DNA from: JAWLHU01 sp049324875
Lineage (GTDB): Bacteria; Bacillota; Sulfobacillia; Symbiobacteriales; Symbiobacteriaceae
Direction: 5' to 3'
Assembly (NCBI GenBank): GCA_049324875.1
Contig: JBMONC010000053.1
Span: forward strand, 1 to 64,000
DNA length: 64,000 bases
Within the stretch, counting starts at the first letter, position 1. Each line of letters starts with the position of its first letter. The position numbers and the translations under genes were made by a program. Shown piece by piece: positions 25,057 through 33,815 of the stretch. The notes below the pieces were generated by a model. That model ran no database searches and was not told the origin of the DNA. It was given only the letters and a program-made list of their open reading frames with translations.

Positions 25057-26757
25057 ATGACCGAGGTGAGCCCTCGCCGGCGCAGGCACCACCAGGCTGC
25101 ACCGCCCACGCCTCCCGCGCAGGTCGAGGCGGTGGAGGAGGCGCTGGCTGCCGTCGCCCCCCTTCGAAAGGACAAGGCGCTGCCCCTGCTCCAGGCGATC
25201 CAGGCCCGGCTGGGCCACCTGCCCCCGGCCGCCCTCGCCTACGCCAGCCGCCGCAGCCGGATTCCCCTCGCGGACCTGAACGCCCTGCTCTCCTTCTACG
25301 ACCTGCTTTCCAGCGAGCCCCACGCCGGGCAGGTCTACCACCTCTGTGATGATATCGTCTGCCGCTCTCAGCCCGGCTATGCTACCTTCGCCGCCGAACT
25401 GGAACGGCGGGGGCAGCCGGTCCACCGCGCCCCCTGCCTGGGCCGCTGCGAGCAGGGGCCGGTGGCGCTCTGCACCCGCCCGGTGCCCAGGCCCCACCTG
25501 GCCTACGGCGGGTACGGCGCCTGGGCGATCGAGTCGGAGCAGCGGGCGGAGATGGGCTGGCCCCGGGGCTACCACCCGCTCCTGCTGGGCCGGTGCGGCC
25601 GCTACGACCCGGCGGACCTGGACAGCTACCGGCTGGCCGGCGGCCTGACCGCCCTGGAGCAGGCCCGGCTGATGACCCCGGCCGAGGTGGTGGCCCAGGT
25701 GAAGGGCTCTCGGCTGGTGGGCCGGGGCGGTGCCGCCTTCCCCACCGGCATCAAGTGGGAGGGGGTGCTGAACGCCCCGACCCCGCTGGGCCCCGGCCCC
25801 GACGGCGGCACCAAGTACCTGGTGATCAACGCCGACGAGTCGGAGCCGGGCACCTTCACCAACCGCCTTCTGATGGAGGAGGACCCGATGGCGGTGATCG
25901 AGTGCGCCCTGATCGCCGCCCACGCTGTGGGGGCCGACCGGATCTACCTCTACATCCGGGGGGAGTACCCCCTGGCTATCGAGCGCTGCACCGCGGCGCT
26001 GAACGCCTTCCGGGAGGCGGGCCTGCTGGGCGACCTGGGCTTCGAGATCCGGGTGGGCGGCGGCCGCTACATCTGCGGGGAGGAGACCGCCCTCTTCGCC
26101 TCCATTGAGGGCGAGCGGGGCGCCCCCCGGGTGAAGCCCCCCTTCCCCACCACCCACGGCCTCTTCAACCGACCCACCCTGATCAACAACGTGGAGACGC
26201 TCCACAACCTGATCCCGCTGCTGGTGCTGGGGGTGGAGGCCTGGAACGACCGGGAGCCCAAGCTCTTCAGCATCTCCGGCCACGTCGCCCGCCCCGGTGT
26301 CTACGAGGTGCCCATGGGAACGCCGCTCCGGGCGCTGATCGACCTGGCCGGCGGGCCGGTGGGCGAGATCCAGGCGGTGCTGATGGGCGGCGCCTCGGGC
26401 ATGTTCCTCCCGCCCGAGAGGCTGGAGACCCCGCTCCAGTTCAAGGCGATGGCAGAGGCCGGCGCCACCCTGGGCTCCGGGGCGATCATGCTCTTCAACG
26501 CCGAGACCGACCTGTGGGATGTGGCCCGCCGCGCCGCCCGCTTCTTCGCCGAGGAGTCCTGCGGCAAGTGCGTCCCCTGCCGGGTGGGCACCGCCCGCCA
26601 GCAGGAGCTGGTCGAGCGCTTCGCCGCCGGGGAGAGCCAGTGGCTTCCCCTGCATCGGGAGATCAGCCAGGCGATGGCCGACGCCTCCATCTGCGGCCTC
26701 GGCCACACCGCCATGAACCCCATCCGCAGCCTGCTGAAGCTGAAGGGGGTGGAGTAG
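25057..26757 (+). CDS. NADH-binding diaphorase subunit (NuoE-NuoF fusion, HoxF/HydB type)
   Basis: A 566-residue flavoprotein. The N-terminal NuoE-like domain has a [2Fe-2S] set in CDDIVC and CLGRCEQGP. The NuoF part has the FMN loop GRGGAAFPTGIKWE, the NADH-site segment and the C-terminal [4Fe-4S] motif SCGKCVPCRVGT with a fourth Cys in SICGLG. It would exchange electrons with NAD+. The ATG at 25057 follows cgaggaggg. The downstream genes encode a ferredoxin-like subunit and formate dehydrogenase, so this is the NAD-reducing module of a soluble formate dehydrogenase. Confidence 0.9.
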   Translation: MTEVSPRRRRHHQAAPPTPPAQVEAVEEALAAVAPLRKDKALPLLQAIQARLGHLPPAALAYASRRSRIPLADLNALLSFYDLLSSEPHAGQVYHLCDDIVCRSQPGYATFAAELERRGQPVHRAPCLGRCEQGPVALCTRPVPRPHLAYGGYGAWAIESEQRAEMGWPRGYHPLLLGRCGRYDPADLDSYRLAGGLTALEQARLMTPAEVVAQVKGSRLVGRGGAAFPTGIKWEGVLNAPTPLGPGPDGGTKYLVINADESEPGTFTNRLLMEEDPMAVIECALIAAHAVGADRIYLYIRGEYPLAIERCTAALNAFREAGLLGDLGFEIRVGGGRYICGEETALFASIEGERGAPRVKPPFPTTHGLFNRPTLINNVETLHNLIPLLVLGVEAWNDREPKLFSISGHVARPGVYEVPMGTPLRALIDLAGGPVGEIQAVLMGGASGMFLPPERLETPLQFKAMAEAGATLGSGAIMLFNAETDLWDVARRAARFFAEESCGKCVPCRVGTARQQELVERFAAGESQWLPLHREISQAMADASICGLGHTAMNPIRSLLKLKGVE

Positions 26758-26758
26758 C

Positions 26759-27514
26759 GTGACGATCAAGCTCTCGATTGACGGCAGGGAGGTCTCGGTC
26801 CCGGAGGGGGCGACCCTGCGGGAGGCGGCGCTGGCCCTGGGGATCCAGACCCCTACCCTCTGCTGGCACCCGCACCTGAACTGCGGCTCCAACTGCCGGG
26901 CCTGTGTGGTGGAGCTGGAGGGCTCCCGCACCCTGGTCCCCTCCTGCTCCCGCCCGGCGGCCCCCGGCATGGTGGTCCGGACCGCCTCCGACCGGGTCCG
27001 CCACGCCCGGAAGATGGTCTTCGAGCTGCTGATGACCGAGGTGGACTGCACCGCCGCCCCGGAGCTGCTGGCCTACGCCCGCTACTACGGGGCCGACCCG
27101 GCCCGCTACCCCGCCGTCGTGGCGGCGGCCCGGGAGCGGGAGCCGGTCCTCGACAACCCCTTCTTCGCCCGGGACTACGCCAAGTGCATCGCCTGCCAGC
27201 GGTGCGTGCGGGCCTGCGGCGAGGATGTGCAGCAGACCTTCGCCATCCAGATGACGGGCCGGGGCCACCAGATCTCGGTGGGCGCCGGCGGCATCGGCGA
27301 CGACCTGACCGCCAGCCCCTGCGTCTTCTGCGGCAACTGCGTGGGCGCCTGCCCCACCGGGGCGCTGATGCCCCTGCCGGAGTTCGAGGCCCGGCAGGCG
27401 GGGCTCCTGGAGACGCCGGAGGTCTTCTGGTCCCCCGCGGCGGGCTTCACCGGGCCGGGGGCGGAGCTGCTCTCCCACCCCGACGCCCGCACCAAGGTCA
27501 TGGAGGGGGTGTGA
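26759..27514 (+). CDS. iron-sulfur subunit (HoxU/NuoG N-terminal-like)
   Basis: A 251-residue electron-transfer subunit. The N-terminal [2Fe-2S] ferredoxin domain has Cys in PTLCWHPHLNCGSNCRACVV. Two [4Fe-4S] clusters follow in CIACQRCVRACGE and CVFCGNCVGACP (about 140-200). It should wire the molybdopterin subunit to the NADH module. The GTG start is one base after the stop of the diaphorase gene; no membrane segment, so the complex is likely cytoplasmic. Confidence 0.88.
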   Translation: MTIKLSIDGREVSVPEGATLREAALALGIQTPTLCWHPHLNCGSNCRACVVELEGSRTLVPSCSRPAAPGMVVRTASDRVRHARKMVFELLMTEVDCTAAPELLAYARYYGADPARYPAVVAAAREREPVLDNPFFARDYAKCIACQRCVRACGEDVQQTFAIQMTGRGHQISVGAGGIGDDLTASPCVFCGNCVGACPTGALMPLPEFEARQAGLLETPEVFWSPAAGFTGPGAELLSHPDARTKVMEGV

Positions 27515-27517
27515 GCC

Positions 27518-29602
27518 ATGGCGGTCACCACACGGATGACGACCACCACCTGCTCCTACTGCGGCGTGGGCTGCACCCTGGAACTGCACACGGTGGGCGA
27601 GCGGATCTACAAGGTCACCTCGCCCGTCGATGCGGTGGTCAACCGGGGGAACCTCTGCGTCAAAGGACGGTTCGGCTATGACTACGTCCACCACCAGGGG
27701 CGGCTCACCCAGCCGCTGATCCGCCGGGGCGGAAGGCCCGGCGCCCGGCGCGGCCACCCGGACTACGGCGCCCTGGAGCCCGCCAGCTGGGAGGAGGCGC
27801 TGGATCTCGTCGCCCAGCGGCTGACCGAGATCAAGGACCGCCATGGCCCCGACGCCATCGGCGGCTTCTCCAGCGCCAAGTGCACCAACGAGGAGAACTA
27901 CCTCTTCCAGAAGTGGGTGCGGGCCTGCATCGGCACCCACAACGTCGACCACTGCTCCCGCCTCTGCCATGCCTCCTCGGTGACCGCGGTCAACATGGCG
28001 ATCGGCTCCCTGGCCATGACCAACTCCATCGGCGAGCTGCGGGAGGAGATCGACTGCCTGCTGGTCACCGGCTCCAACACCACCGAGAACCATCCGATCA
28101 TCGCCCTGGAGATGAAGGCGGCCATCGCCCGGGGCGCGAAGCTGATCCTGGTGGATCCACGGGAGATCGAGCTGGCCCAGATTGCCACCTACCACCTGAA
28201 GCAGCGCTCGGGCAGCGATGTGGCGGTCTTCAACGCCATGGCCCACGTGATCATCGCCGAGCGGCTATGGAATCCATCGTTCGTGGACGATCGAACCGAG
28301 GGCTTCGAGCAACTGGCCGAGGCGGTGCGGGAGTGCACCCCCGAGTGGGCGGAGCAGATCAGCGGGGTGCCGGCGGAGGCGATCCGCGGCGCCGCACGGC
28401 TCTACGCCACCAGCCCCGCCGCCGGCATCTTCTGGGGGATGGGGATCTCCCAGCACCACAACGGCACCGAGACCGCCCTCACCCTGACCAACCTGGCGCT
28501 GCTCTGCGGCCAGATCGGCCGGCCGGGCACCGGACTCAACCCGCTGCGGGGCCAGAACAACGTCCAGGGCGCCGGCGACATGGGCTGCCTGCCCAACCTG
28601 CTGCCCGGCTACGTCCGAGCCGGTGACGAGGCCCACCTGGAGCGGATCGGGGCGCTCTGGGGCGCCCGGCTCTCCCGCAGGCCTGGCCTCACCTCCACCG
28701 AGTTGACGGAGGCGATGGGCGAGGGGAAGGTAAAGGGGCTCTACATCATGGGCGAGAACCCGATGCTGACCGACCCCAACCTGAACCATGCCCGGGCCTG
28801 CTTCGAGGAGCTGGAGTTCCTGGCGGTGCAGGACATCTTTCTCACCGAGACCGCTGAGATCGCCGACGTGGTGCTGCCCGCCGCCGCCTTCGCCGAGAAG
28901 GAGGGCACCTTCACCAACACCGAGCGCCGGGTCCAGCGGGTTCGGCAGGCGGTACCGCCCCCCGGGGAGGCCCGGCTTGACTGGCAGATCCTCTGCGACC
29001 TCTCCACCCGGATGGGCTACCCCATGCAGTACGAGTCGCCCGCCGAGATCCTGGCGGAGATCGGCCAGTGCGTGCCCGACTACCGGGGCATCACCTGGGA
29101 GCGGCTGGAGAGCGGCCCGGGGATCCAGTGGCCCTGCCCGGACCCGACCCACCCCGGCACCCGCTTCCTCTTCGCCGAGAGCTTTCCGCGGGGGCGGGGG
29201 AAGCTCCACCCGGTCCACTACCGGCCCCCGGCGGAGCCCACTGACCAGGAGTACCCCTATCTGCTGACCACCGGCCGGGTCCTTTTCCACTGGCACGGCG
29301 GGGTGATCTCCCGCCGGTCGGAGGGGCTGGATGCCATCGCCCCGGAGGCGCTGGTGGAGGTCCACCCCGCCGATGCGGCGGCGCTGGGCATCGCGGACGC
29401 CGGCCCCGTCCGGGTGGTGAGCCGGCGCGGCGAGGTGCGGGCCAAGGCGCAGGTGACGGAGCGGACCCTGCCCGGCACCATCTTCATGACCTTCCACTAC
29501 GCCGAGGCAGCTGCCAACCTGCTGACCATCGACCGGCTCGACCCGCTGGCCAAGATCCCGGAGTTCAAGGTCTGCGCTGTCCGGCTGGAGCCTGCACCAT
29601 AA
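27518..29602 (+). CDS. fdhA: formate dehydrogenase catalytic (molybdopterin) subunit
   Basis: A 694-residue molybdo/tungsto-bis-PGD oxidoreductase. The N-terminal [4Fe-4S] has Cys12, 15, 19 and 47 (CSYCGVGC, NLCVKG). The metal-site motif HCSRLCHASSV has Cys150 in the position that is selenocysteine in many homologues, so this is the Cys form. A C-terminal MopB-type beta-barrel follows (about 580 onward). With the two upstream subunits it should make an NAD-dependent formate dehydrogenase (formate + NAD+ to CO2 + NADH, possibly reversible). It starts 3 nt after the previous stop and ends at a terminator. Confidence 0.92.
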   Translation: MAVTTRMTTTTCSYCGVGCTLELHTVGERIYKVTSPVDAVVNRGNLCVKGRFGYDYVHHQGRLTQPLIRRGGRPGARRGHPDYGALEPASWEEALDLVAQRLTEIKDRHGPDAIGGFSSAKCTNEENYLFQKWVRACIGTHNVDHCSRLCHASSVTAVNMAIGSLAMTNSIGELREEIDCLLVTGSNTTENHPIIALEMKAAIARGAKLILVDPREIELAQIATYHLKQRSGSDVAVFNAMAHVIIAERLWNPSFVDDRTEGFEQLAEAVRECTPEWAEQISGVPAEAIRGAARLYATSPAAGIFWGMGISQHHNGTETALTLTNLALLCGQIGRPGTGLNPLRGQNNVQGAGDMGCLPNLLPGYVRAGDEAHLERIGALWGARLSRRPGLTSTELTEAMGEGKVKGLYIMGENPMLTDPNLNHARACFEELEFLAVQDIFLTETAEIADVVLPAAAFAEKEGTFTNTERRVQRVRQAVPPPGEARLDWQILCDLSTRMGYPMQYESPAEILAEIGQCVPDYRGITWERLESGPGIQWPCPDPTHPGTRFLFAESFPRGRGKLHPVHYRPPAEPTDQEYPYLLTTGRVLFHWHGGVISRRSEGLDAIAPEALVEVHPADAAALGIADAGPVRVVSRRGEVRAKAQVTERTLPGTIFMTFHYAEAAANLLTIDRLDPLAKIPEFKVCAVRLEPAP

Positions 29603-29614
29603 CCCAAACAACAC

Positions 29615-29656
29615 AAAGAGGCCGCCAAACCTCGACAGGTTTCGCGGCCTCTTCCT
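29615..29656 (+). terminator. terminator of the formate dehydrogenase operon
   Basis: A long stem: AGAGGCCGC at 29617-29625 pairs with GCGGCCTCT at 29644-29652, with an inner AAACCT/AGGTTT stem, followed by TCCTGCTA. 13 nt after the fdhA stop. Confidence 0.8.
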
Positions 29657-29709
29657 GCTATCTTGATACACGGAGGCATAGCGGCCAACCCGGAAAGGGG
29701 TGGTCCGGT

Positions 29710-29793
29710 ATGGTCAAGATCACGATCGAGGTTGAGATTTCCCTCGCCACGATTGTTGAGATTGCCATCCTGGTCCTCTCCGCTATCAGATAG
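29710..29793 (+). CDS. candidate 27-aa hydrophobic peptide
   Basis: A short frame, below usual gene-finder size, with ATG at 29710 preceded by aaaggggtgg. It encodes a 27-residue peptide with an acidic amphipathic start and a hydrophobic C-terminal half (IVEIAILVLSAIR), as in small membrane peptides. There is no family match by eye, and chance is possible. The remaining part of 29603-30042 has no other support for a gene. Confidence 0.25.
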   Translation: MVKITIEVEISLATIVEIAILVLSAIR

Positions 29794-30042
29794 AGGCAGA
29801 GGGCCATCGCCCCGCCGACATCTGGTCGGTGGGAAGGCGACAGCAGCCTCCGGTGGGCGTCCGCCAAAACCGGGCGCCCATCTGCTATTCTGGACGAGTT
29901 CCTGCCGCCTTATACCCTTAGAGATCCCCCGACCTGCCCCTACTTTTAGGGATCGAACCGCCCCCACTCGGGGTGGTGCCTCCTGCCTGTACCCCCCCCA
30001 CCGGCCAAGAGCCGGATGGAGAGATTACAGGAGCCATTCCCA

Positions 30043-30300
30043 ATGCAGAGCCGGATTTCAGAGCAGTTGGTGAAGCGGCTGGACGGCGACTGGACATGGG
30101 CCATGGGCCACCTGACCACCGTGAAGGTGACCGGCGAGATGACCGGCGGCACCTTCGCCCTGGAGGGGAAGCTGGTCTTCCACGTGGAGGGACTGGAGTT
30201 CGAGGCGGAGGCCGGTGTTGTGGTCTGGGCGCCCCGCGGCCGGAGGCACTGCTACTGGAACCCCGGCCCCAACCCGGCCCGGACTGGCTCGTACAACCAG
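30043..30300 (+). pseudogene. degenerate cupin-domain gene
   Basis: The ATG at 30043 is preceded by caggag. The translation has cupin-like segments, TGGTFAL then EGKLVFHVEGLEFEAEAG and WAPRGRRHCYWNPGPNPART. The middle of the domain, where the His-rich first cupin motif should sit, seems deleted between TFAL and EGKL. Beyond about 30290 the frame only mirrors the opposite-strand MATE gene. I read it as a remnant with an internal deletion and a lost C-terminus. Confidence 0.5.
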
Positions 30301-30316
30301 GGAATGACCGGGAGCG

Positions 30317-31684
30317 TTACCCCTCACTGCCGCCGGGTCGGGTCAACGGCGACCTGCCTTCCGGCCCGAGGAGCAGCCTGGACCGATAGAGGATCACCAG
30401 CAGCATCACCTGGAGGCAGTTGCTCAGGATCATCGCCCACCAGACGCCGGCCAGACCCGCGACCCGCTGCAGCCAGATGGCGCCCACCACCTGGACCAGC
30501 ACACCGAGCAGGGTGATGTGGAACATCCCCTCGCTGCGCCCCGCGCCAATGAAGACCCCGGTAAGGCTGATGAGGCAACCCAGCGGCAGGAGATAGAGGC
30601 ACATGTAGTGGATGTAGGAGACGGCCGCGTCCAGCACGGCGGCATCGGATCCGAAGATCGATACCAGCCAGGGCGCCCCTGAGCCGAGGATGGCGACGGC
30701 GATCAGGGCCACGGCCAACCCAGAGCCAAGGGCGACCCTGCCGATGAGGGGAAGGTCACCCCGGCCCAGATCAGCCACCTGGCGTGCGGTGTAGATGGTG
30801 TTGGCCTGCCGTAAGGCATAGAAGGCCATCGTCACGAAGAGGAGGATCTTGTAGCCAATCCCGTAGCCCGCCAACGCCGTGGCTCCGAAGCCGGCCACAA
30901 AACTGACCATGGCCATGTTTCCAGCCATGCGGACCAGAAACTCCCCGGCGGTGGGCCACCCCAGCCGCAGGATCGCCTTCGCCGTCACCCAGTCGGCCGC
31001 CAGCGCCCGGTCGGCCCGCACCGCCCGGACGAGGGGGGAGCGGGATGCCAGTGCCAACGAGCAGAGCAGCGCTGCCGTCCGGCTGATCACCAGCGCCCAG
31101 GCGGAGCCGGTGGCTCCCAACTCGGGCAGACCAGCGAGCCCGTAGACGAGAAGGGGTGCCAGGATCAGGTTCAGGAGGTTCGCCAGAATCGCCATCGCCA
31201 TGGGGGTCCTGGTATCGCCCTGGGCCTTGAAGAGAGCGTTGACCAGATTCTGGCCGTACAGGGCCCCGATCCCGCCGAGGGCAACCGCCAGGAAGGAGGC
31301 GGCCACGGCGATCGCCTCCGACCCGCTGCCCGCACCGAACAGGCCTGCCAGCTGCCGGCGGAGGAAGAACCCGAGCGCTCCCACGGCGATGCTCAACCCG
31401 ATGCCCAGCGCCGTTCCGCTCCGAATGGAGCGCCCGGCTGCCCGAACGTCGGGCGGGTCCACCTGCTTCGCAAGGAGCACCGTCAGTCCGGTGCTCACCG
31501 CCAGGATGAGCCCGTAGGCGACGTTCTCCAGGTTGGTGGCCAGAGTGACACCGGCCACCGCCGACCGCCCCAGCCCGGCCACCCAGATCGCATCGACGAA
31601 CCCGCTGATGATGTTGGACAGGAGTTCCAAGTAGATGGGATACCCCAGATGGAAAATGGAGCGCAACCGCTCTGCCGTGCTCAT
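30317..31684 (-). CDS. MATE-family efflux transporter
   Basis: A 455-residue inner-membrane protein with about 12 transmembrane helices in two halves. The N-terminal PIYLELLSNIISGFVDAIWVAGLG and VAGVTLATNLENVAYGL segments are typical of MATE exporters, which expel drugs or metabolites using Na+ or H+ gradients. It is divergent from a PadR gene; a palindrome overlaps its -10 box, so PadR probably represses it. Substrate unknown. Confidence 0.9.
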   Translation of the reverse strand: MSTAERLRSIFHLGYPIYLELLSNIISGFVDAIWVAGLGRSAVAGVTLATNLENVAYGLILAVSTGLTVLLAKQVDPPDVRAAGRSIRSGTALGIGLSIAVGALGFFLRRQLAGLFGAGSGSEAIAVAASFLAVALGGIGALYGQNLVNALFKAQGDTRTPMAMAILANLLNLILAPLLVYGLAGLPELGATGSAWALVISRTAALLCSLALASRSPLVRAVRADRALAADWVTAKAILRLGWPTAGEFLVRMAGNMAMVSFVAGFGATALAGYGIGYKILLFVTMAFYALRQANTIYTARQVADLGRGDLPLIGRVALGSGLAVALIAVAILGSGAPWLVSIFGSDAAVLDAAVSYIHYMCLYLLPLGCLISLTGVFIGAGRSEGMFHITLLGVLVQVVGAIWLQRVAGLAGVWWAMILSNCLQVMLLVILYRSRLLLGPEGRSPLTRPGGSEG

Positions 31685-31721
31685 CGCCTGATTCTCCCTT
31701 GCCGTCTATGCCTCGATACGA

Positions 31722-31742
31722 TATATATCTAATAGATGTATA
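31722..31742. promoter_or_regulatory. PadR-type operator
   Basis: TATATATCTA and TAGATGTATA arms (9 of 10 complementary) surround a central A. The repeat lies between the divergent MATE and PadR genes and covers the MATE -10 box (31737-31742). Confidence 0.65.
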
Positions 31743-31765
31743 CAGCTTGAGAGATCGCCTGTCAA
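31737..31765 (-). promoter_or_regulatory. promoter of the MATE gene
   Basis: -35 TTGACA at 31760-31765 and -10 TATACA at 31737-31742 with a 17-nt spacer. The -10 lies inside the palindrome. Confidence 0.75.
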
Positions 31766-31838
31766 GATGGGGCGGGTCGCTTCCGCCGCCCCTGTGGTAC
31801 ACTGGAGGAGCACGAGGCCTACACGGGGGTTGGGAACC

Positions 31839-32372
31839 TTGCTGGAGCTGGCGATCCTGGGGTTTCTGCGCGATCAGCCGATGCACGGGTACGAACTGAA
31901 ACAGAAGCTGCAGATGCTGACCGGACACTTCCGGCCCGTGAGCGACGGGGCCCTCTACCCGGCCATCGCCCGGCTGGAGCAGCGAGGCTTCCTGGTCCGG
32001 AACCAGGAGCCCGGCCTCGCCGCGGCTCCCCGCATGGTCCTCTCCCTGACACCCGCCGGCGGCGCTGAGCTGCTGCGCCAGCTGAGGAACCCGGACGAGA
32101 TCTCCATCTCGGACCGGAACCGTTTTTTTACGCTGCTCGCCTTCCTCAAATACCTGACCCCCGAAGAGCAGCGCAGCGTCCTGAGCCGCCGGCTTGCCTT
32201 CCTGGAGGGCGGGAAGAGCTTTTTCACGGCGGAGGGGAAGCCCGTCCCGCTGCGGGACGAGCAGGACCCCTTCCGCAGAGGGATGCTGCTGATCGCCCGG
32301 GAGACCACCCGGGTGGAGATGGGGTGGCTGCGGGAGATGATTCAGGAGCTCTCTGCCGACCCGGGCCGGTGA
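31839..32372 (+). CDS. PadR-family transcriptional regulator
   Basis: A 177-residue regulator with an N-terminal winged helix-turn-helix (LLELAILGFLRDQPMHGYELKQKL, then VSDGALYPAIARLEQRGFL) and a C-terminal helical dimerisation domain. The proposed TTG start at 31839 gives the MLELAILGFL opening usual in the family; no ATG fits. It probably represses the divergent MATE gene and perhaps itself. The ligand is likely a MATE substrate (inference). Confidence 0.88.
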   Translation: MLELAILGFLRDQPMHGYELKQKLQMLTGHFRPVSDGALYPAIARLEQRGFLVRNQEPGLAAAPRMVLSLTPAGGAELLRQLRNPDEISISDRNRFFTLLAFLKYLTPEEQRSVLSRRLAFLEGGKSFFTAEGKPVPLRDEQDPFRRGMLLIARETTRVEMGWLREMIQELSADPGR

Positions 32373-32392
32373 GCCGATCCCGGCCACACCCA

Positions 32393-32440
32393 GAAAAAAG
32401 AGCCATCGAGCCTGGCGTACAGACTCGATGGCTCCTTTTG
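32393..32440. terminator. bidirectional terminator between padR-type gene and eno
   Basis: An 11-bp stem, GAGCCATCGAG with CTCGATGGCTC, has AAAAAA on its left and CCTTTTG on its right, so it can stop both convergent transcripts. Confidence 0.85.
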
Positions 32441-32468
32441 TGGGCATCCGACTCGATTCCGGAAGGGC

Positions 32469-33755
32469 CTACCTCCGACCCTTGATCACGCTCTTGCCCC
32501 GGAAGATGGCCGCCTCGCCCAGCTCCTCCTCGATCCGCAGCAGCTGGTTGTACTTGGCCACCCGGTCGGTCCGGGAGGGGGCGCCGGTCTTGATCTGGCC
32601 GCAGTTCAGGGCGACCGCCAGGTCGGCGATGGTCACGTCCTCGGTTTCGCCGGAGCGGTGGGACATGACGCTGGTGTAGCCGGCCCGGTGGGCCATGGAG
32701 ACCGCCTCGAGGGTCTCGGTCAGCGAGCCGATCTGGTTGACCTTCACCAGGATCGAGTTGGCCGCCCCCAGCTCGATGCCCTTGGCCAGCCGATCGGTGT
32801 TGGTGACGAAGAAGTCGTCGCCCACCAGCTGGATCCGGTTGCCCAGGCGGCGGGTCAGCTCCTGCCAGGCCTCCCACTCGTCCTCCGCTACGCCGTCCTC
32901 GATGGAGACGATCGGGTACTGGCGGGTCCAGCTGTCCCACAGGTCGATCAGCTGCTCGGTGGTCAGGGTCTTGCCGCCCTCACCGGCCAGCACGTACTTG
33001 CCGTCGTGGAAGAACTCGGTGGAGGCCACATCCATGCAGAGGAAGACCTCCTCGCCGGGCTTGTAGCCAGCCTTCTCGATCGCCTCGAGGATGACGGTGA
33101 TCGCTTCCTCGTTGGACTTCAGGTCGGGGGCGAAGCCGCCCTCGTCGCCGACGGCGGTGTTGTAGCCCTTGGACTTCAGCACGCTCCTCAGGCTGTGGAA
33201 GACCTCGGTGCCCATCCGCAGCGACTCCGCAAAGGAGGGGGCGCCGGCCGGGAAGATCATGAACTCCTGCATGTCGACGTTGTTGTCGGCGTGCTTGCCG
33301 CCGTTGATGATGTTCATCATCGGCACCGGCAGGGTCCGGGCGGTCAGCCCGCCCACGTACCGGTAGAGCGGCAGCTCCTGGGCCCTGGCGGCAGCCTGGG
33401 CGACGGCCAGGGAGACGCCGAGGATGGCGTTGGCGCCCAGCTTCGCCTTGTTCGGGGTGCCGTCCAGCTCGATCATCAGCCGGTCGATGGCCACCTGGTC
33501 CAGGGCGTCCATGCCGATCACCTCTTCGGCGATCAGCTCGTTGACGTTCCGGACGGCGTTCAGCACGCCCTTGCCCAGGTACCGCTTCTTGTCGCCGTCC
33601 CGCAGCTCCACCGCCTCAAAGGCGCCGGTGGAGGCGCCCGAGGGAACGATCGCCCGCCCCTTCACGCCCGAAGCCAGGGTCACCTCCACCTCGACGGTGG
33701 GGTTGCCGCGAGAGTCCAGCACCTCGCGGCCAAGCACGTTCATGATCGTCGTCAT
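32469..33755 (-). CDS. eno: enolase
   Basis: A 428-residue enolase converting 2-phosphoglycerate to phosphoenolpyruvate. Full length. Signature strings include SGASTGAFEAVELRDGD (about 38-54), GDDFFVTNTDRL and SHRSGETEDVTIADLAV near the active-site lysine/histidine. It follows gpmI by 60 nt on the same strand, a glycolytic pair. The ATG at 33755 has aaaaggag upstream. Confidence 0.97.
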   Translation of the reverse strand: MTTIMNVLGREVLDSRGNPTVEVEVTLASGVKGRAIVPSGASTGAFEAVELRDGDKKRYLGKGVLNAVRNVNELIAEEVIGMDALDQVAIDRLMIELDGTPNKAKLGANAILGVSLAVAQAAARAQELPLYRYVGGLTARTLPVPMMNIINGGKHADNNVDMQEFMIFPAGAPSFAESLRMGTEVFHSLRSVLKSKGYNTAVGDEGGFAPDLKSNEEAITVILEAIEKAGYKPGEEVFLCMDVASTEFFHDGKYVLAGEGGKTLTTEQLIDLWDSWTRQYPIVSIEDGVAEDEWEAWQELTRRLGNRIQLVGDDFFVTNTDRLAKGIELGAANSILVKVNQIGSLTETLEAVSMAHRAGYTSVMSHRSGETEDVTIADLAVALNCGQIKTGAPSRTDRVAKYNQLLRIEEELGEAAIFRGKSVIKGRR

Positions 33756-33815
33756 TGGTGCATCATGCTCCTTTTCCGATTCTGGCAGACCAGGTCAAAG
33801 CCGCGGGGCCGGAAC

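Noticed and set aside
24988..27051. Large minus-strand frame opposite the formate dehydrogenase diaphorase gene
   Set aside because: The plus strand has complete NuoE/NuoF motifs; the minus translation is a low-complexity mirror.
29663..30073. Plus-strand frame of 136 codons after the formate dehydrogenase operon
   Set aside because: Arg/Pro/Ser-rich with no start signal; composition typical of non-coding GC-rich sequence.
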